Origin: Bacteroidales bacterium
GTDB lineage: Bacteria > Bacteroidota > Bacteroidia > Bacteroidales > F082
Direction: 5' to 3'
Assembly: GCA_017508895.1 (NCBI GenBank)
Contig: JAFWRA010000134.1
Location: 1 to 7,901, forward strand
Length of the DNA stretch: 7,901 nt
Shown: positions 5,801-7,901 of the stretch, in pieces
Position numbering within the stretch: the first letter of the stretch is position 1
Layout: each line of letters starts with the position of its first letter
Notes under the pieces: generated by a model
Database searches by the model: none
What the model was told of the DNA's origin: nothing
The model's input: the letters and a program-made list of their open reading frames with translations, nothing else
Program-made: the position numbers and the translations under genes

Positions 5801-7901
5801 TCAAATCCACTTCACCAGCGGGAAGTCCTGACGATGCGGCAACATCGGGTTGGTAGGATACACACGGAAGGTAAAGTCATACACGCCAGCATGCGTAATC
5901 GGCACCTTAATATAATACTTCACCCATCCGTCTCCTGAATCGACAAGTTTCATCTTTTCAACCGACTTAATCTCCACCTCCATGTCGTTATTCTTCCTAC
6001 CGAAGAGCAACTCAATGGCCAAATCACCAGGCTCAAGGTCAGGCGTAAGGAGCGTGATTTCAGCGATGAACTGCTCGCCAAAGGTCAGCGGGCGCACATT
6101 GGTGTCGGGCAGGATGAGCGACTTCACCTCCACCTTGTCCCAATTGTTGCGCACACGCGTCTTCCACGCATTGATTTCGAAGGCCTTCTTGTAGCGGTCG
6201 GCACGCATCCAATTCGTCCGTTCAATCAGCTTATTGTAGTATTGATTGAAGTAGTCGTCCATCATGCGTTTCATCGTGAAGCGCGGCGAAATCTCTCTCA
6301 AACACTTCTTCATGGCTGCCACCCAACCCGTAGGCACTTCATGTACATTACGGGCATAATAGAGCGGTACGATTTCGTTCTCAAGCGTGTTGTAAATCGT
6401 CTCAGCATCCATCTCGTCTTGATAGCGCTGGTCTTGATAAGTACGCTTCTCTTGGATGGCCCAACCAGCGTCGGGACGATAGCCCTCGGCCCACCAACCG
6501 TCCAGGACGGAGAAGTTGAGCACGCCATTCATCACAGCCTTTTCGCCACTGGTGCCCGATGCCTCGAGTGGACGCGTAGGCGTGTTGAGCCATACATCCA
6601 CGCCACTGGTCAGACGGCTACCGAGTTCCATATCGTAGTTGCTGATAAACAAAATCTTACCGATGAATTCAGGCTTACGCGAGATGTCGATAATCATCTT
6701 GATGAGGTCTTGACCCGCTTTGTCGTTGGGATGGGCCTTACCGGCAAAGAGGAAGATGACGGGACGCTTCGGGTCATTGACGAGCTGCGACAAGCGCTCC
6801 AGATTGCCAAACAACAGATGGGCGCGTTTGTACGTAGCAAAACGACGGGCGAAACCAACGATTAAAGCATTCTCGTTGAGGCTATTCACCGTCTGCATAA
6901 TCAGCTTCGGACTCTCCTGACGTTGACGCATATCCTCTTTCAACTTTTCAGAGAGATAGGCAATCAACTCATGTTTCAACTGCCTGCGGACGTTCCAAAT
7001 AGCCGCATCTGGAACTTCGTTGATTTGGCTCCACATCTTCTCATCCGACTGGTGGTCAATATAATCGGAGCCGAAGGTTGTCTTGTAAAGCTGCTGCCAC
7101 AAGCGATTGCTCCAGGTGGGCAGATGCACACCATTGGTGACATAGCCAATGTGGTTCTCTTCAGCAAAATAACCAGGCCACAATGGCTGGAACATTTCCC
7201 TCGACACACGACCATGAATCTTGCTTACGCCATTCACCTCCTGGCTGAGGTTGGTGGCCAACACGCTCATCGAGAACTTTTCGTTCGGGTTATTGGGGTT
7301 GAAACGACCCAAGCCCATGAAGCGTTCCCAACTGATGTTCATGCGGTTGGCATAGTGAGGCATATAAGTACGGATGAGGTGCTCTTCGAAGGCATCGTGT
7401 CCGGCAGGCACAGGCGTGTGCGTAGTAAATAAGGTGGAGGCCCTCACCAACTCAAGAGCGACGTCGAAGTCGAGGTTGTGCTTGTTGATGTAGACACGCA
7501 GACGCTCCAGTCCACTGAAGGCGGCATGGCCCTCGTTACAGTGGTAGATGGTAGGCTTCATGCCCATGGCTTCAAGCAGGCGGATACCTCCCACGCCGAG
7601 GAACATCTCTTGCTTGATACGCATCTCGCTGTCGCCACCATAGAGTCGACTGGTAATACCACGGTCTTCCGACGAGTTCTCTTCGATATCAGTATCAAGC
7701 AAATATAGCCCTACCCTACCCACATTGACACGCCATGCCTTGGCATAGACCGAGCGGCCTGGGAAGGCTATGCTCACCTTCACCCATTCACCTTGTTCGT
7801 TAAGCACCGGTATCAGTGGCAACTGAGAGAATTTCTGCGGGATGTACTCGGCGCGCTGTTCGCCAGAGACAGTAATCTCCTGGGCAAAATAGCCGAAACG
7901 A
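5801..7901 (-). CDS. glgP: Glycogen/alpha-glucan phosphorylase (GT35), 5' end outside window
   Basis: The frame is open from the window edge to TGA at 5801, showing 699 residues that start mid-protein (RFGYFAQEITVSGEQ). A TTG near 7822 lies within conserved sequence and is not the start. The enzyme releases glucose-1-phosphate from alpha-1,4-glucan ends with phosphate, using pyridoxal phosphate (PLP), in the cytoplasm. Visible family landmarks in order: RVGLYLLDTD and LYGGD, CNEGHAAF, LFTTHTPVPAGHD, GYVTNGVHLPTW, GFARRFATYKRA, FLFAGKAHPND, FISNYDMELG, SGVDVWLNTPTRPLEASGTS, then GEKAVMNGVL, whose Lys (codon 6541-6539) is the expected PLP-binding residue. All catalytic motifs visible here are intact. 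The pattern fits the bacterial/archaeal alpha-glucan phosphorylase branch rather than the E. coli/animal one. About the last 105 residues form a beta-rich extension ending in HRQDFPLVKWI. Roughly 150 N-terminal residues are probably missing. Upstream neighbours, possibly a glycogen synthase gene, cannot be seen. Confidence 0.95.
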   Translation of the reverse strand, partial: RFGYFAQEITVSGEQRAEYIPQKFSQLPLIPVLNEQGEWVKVSIAFPGRSVYAKAWRVNVGRVGLYLLDTDIEENSSEDRGITSRLYGGDSEMRIKQEMFLGVGGIRLLEAMGMKPTIYHCNEGHAAFSGLERLRVYINKHNLDFDVALELVRASTLFTTHTPVPAGHDAFEEHLIRTYMPHYANRMNISWERFMGLGRFNPNNPNEKFSMSVLATNLSQEVNGVSKIHGRVSREMFQPLWPGYFAEENHIGYVTNGVHLPTWSNRLWQQLYKTTFGSDYIDHQSDEKMWSQINEVPDAAIWNVRRQLKHELIAYLSEKLKEDMRQRQESPKLIMQTVNSLNENALIVGFARRFATYKRAHLLFGNLERLSQLVNDPKRPVIFLFAGKAHPNDKAGQDLIKMIIDISRKPEFIGKILFISNYDMELGSRLTSGVDVWLNTPTRPLEASGTSGEKAVMNGVLNFSVLDGWWAEGYRPDAGWAIQEKRTYQDQRYQDEMDAETIYNTLENEIVPLYYARNVHEVPTGWVAAMKKCLREISPRFTMKRMMDDYFNQYYNKLIERTNWMRADRYKKAFEINAWKTRVRNNWDKVEVKSLILPDTNVRPLTFGEQFIAEITLLTPDLEPGDLAIELLFGRKNNDMEVEIKSVEKMKLVDSGDGWVKYYIKVPITHAGVYDFTFRVYPTNPMLPHRQDFPLVKWI

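Noticed and set aside
6242..6865. A 207-residue plus-strand open frame
   Set aside because: It lies entirely antisense to conserved catalytic motifs of glgP and shows no domain of its own.
7820..7822. TTG as a possible glgP start
   Set aside because: The frame continues upstream to the window edge with family-typical residues (RFGYFAQEITVSGEQ), so the gene is cut by the window.
1..7901. CRISPR array, tRNA/rRNA genes, insertion sequences, phage or toxin-antitoxin genes
   Set aside because: No spaced repeat array, cloverleaf, transposase, terminal inverted repeats or toxin partner was seen. The small HTH gene has no overlapping toxin-like gene beside it.

Overview
The window looks like a chromosomal segment from a member of the Bacteroidota, most likely order Bacteroidales and Prevotella-like. 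The evidence is the set of protein families, -7 promoter boxes of the TAnnTTTG type instead of E. coli -10 boxes, no Shine-Dalgarno sequences in front of the genes, and AT-rich gaps between GC-richer genes. All six genes lie on the minus strand, so the window reads from right to left. There is no tRNA, rRNA, CRISPR array or insertion sequence, and no gene-free stretch longer than about 220 bases.

Right to left: (1) 7901-5801 is the C-terminal ~700 residues of a glycogen/alpha-glucan phosphorylase (glgP), whose 5' end lies outside the window. It ends at a hairpin-plus-T7 terminator. (2) 5708-4315 is a tight two-gene operon with a 2-base gap: a short NfeD-like membrane protein with an OB fold, then a QmcA/stomatin-type SPFH protein. 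Its promoter begins right at the glgP terminator, and it ends at a perfect 14-bp-stem terminator. (3) 4187-2382 encodes a 601-residue membrane-spanning regulator: lipoprotein-type signal, helical repeat (TPR-like) sensor region, one membrane helix, coiled coil and a C-terminal LuxR/sigma-4-like helix-turn-helix. (4) 2182-1943 is a small Cro/C1-type DNA-binding protein with its own promoter and terminator. (5) 1721-1 is the N-terminal 573 residues of a secreted surface protein with two tandem ~180-residue modules. Its 3' end is outside the window.

The glgP and nfeD/qmcA units look like ordinary housekeeping. The left half looks like a regulated accessory locus. Its most interesting signal is a 13-base motif, TGTCCTCAwArTC on the minus strand. 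It occurs once before the regulator gene and, as one match plus a near match 22 bases further upstream, before the surface-protein gene. In both promoters the proximal copy sits exactly 21 bases upstream of a -7-like box. One inference is that the membrane regulator controls both itself and the surface protein, but the sequence alone cannot prove it.
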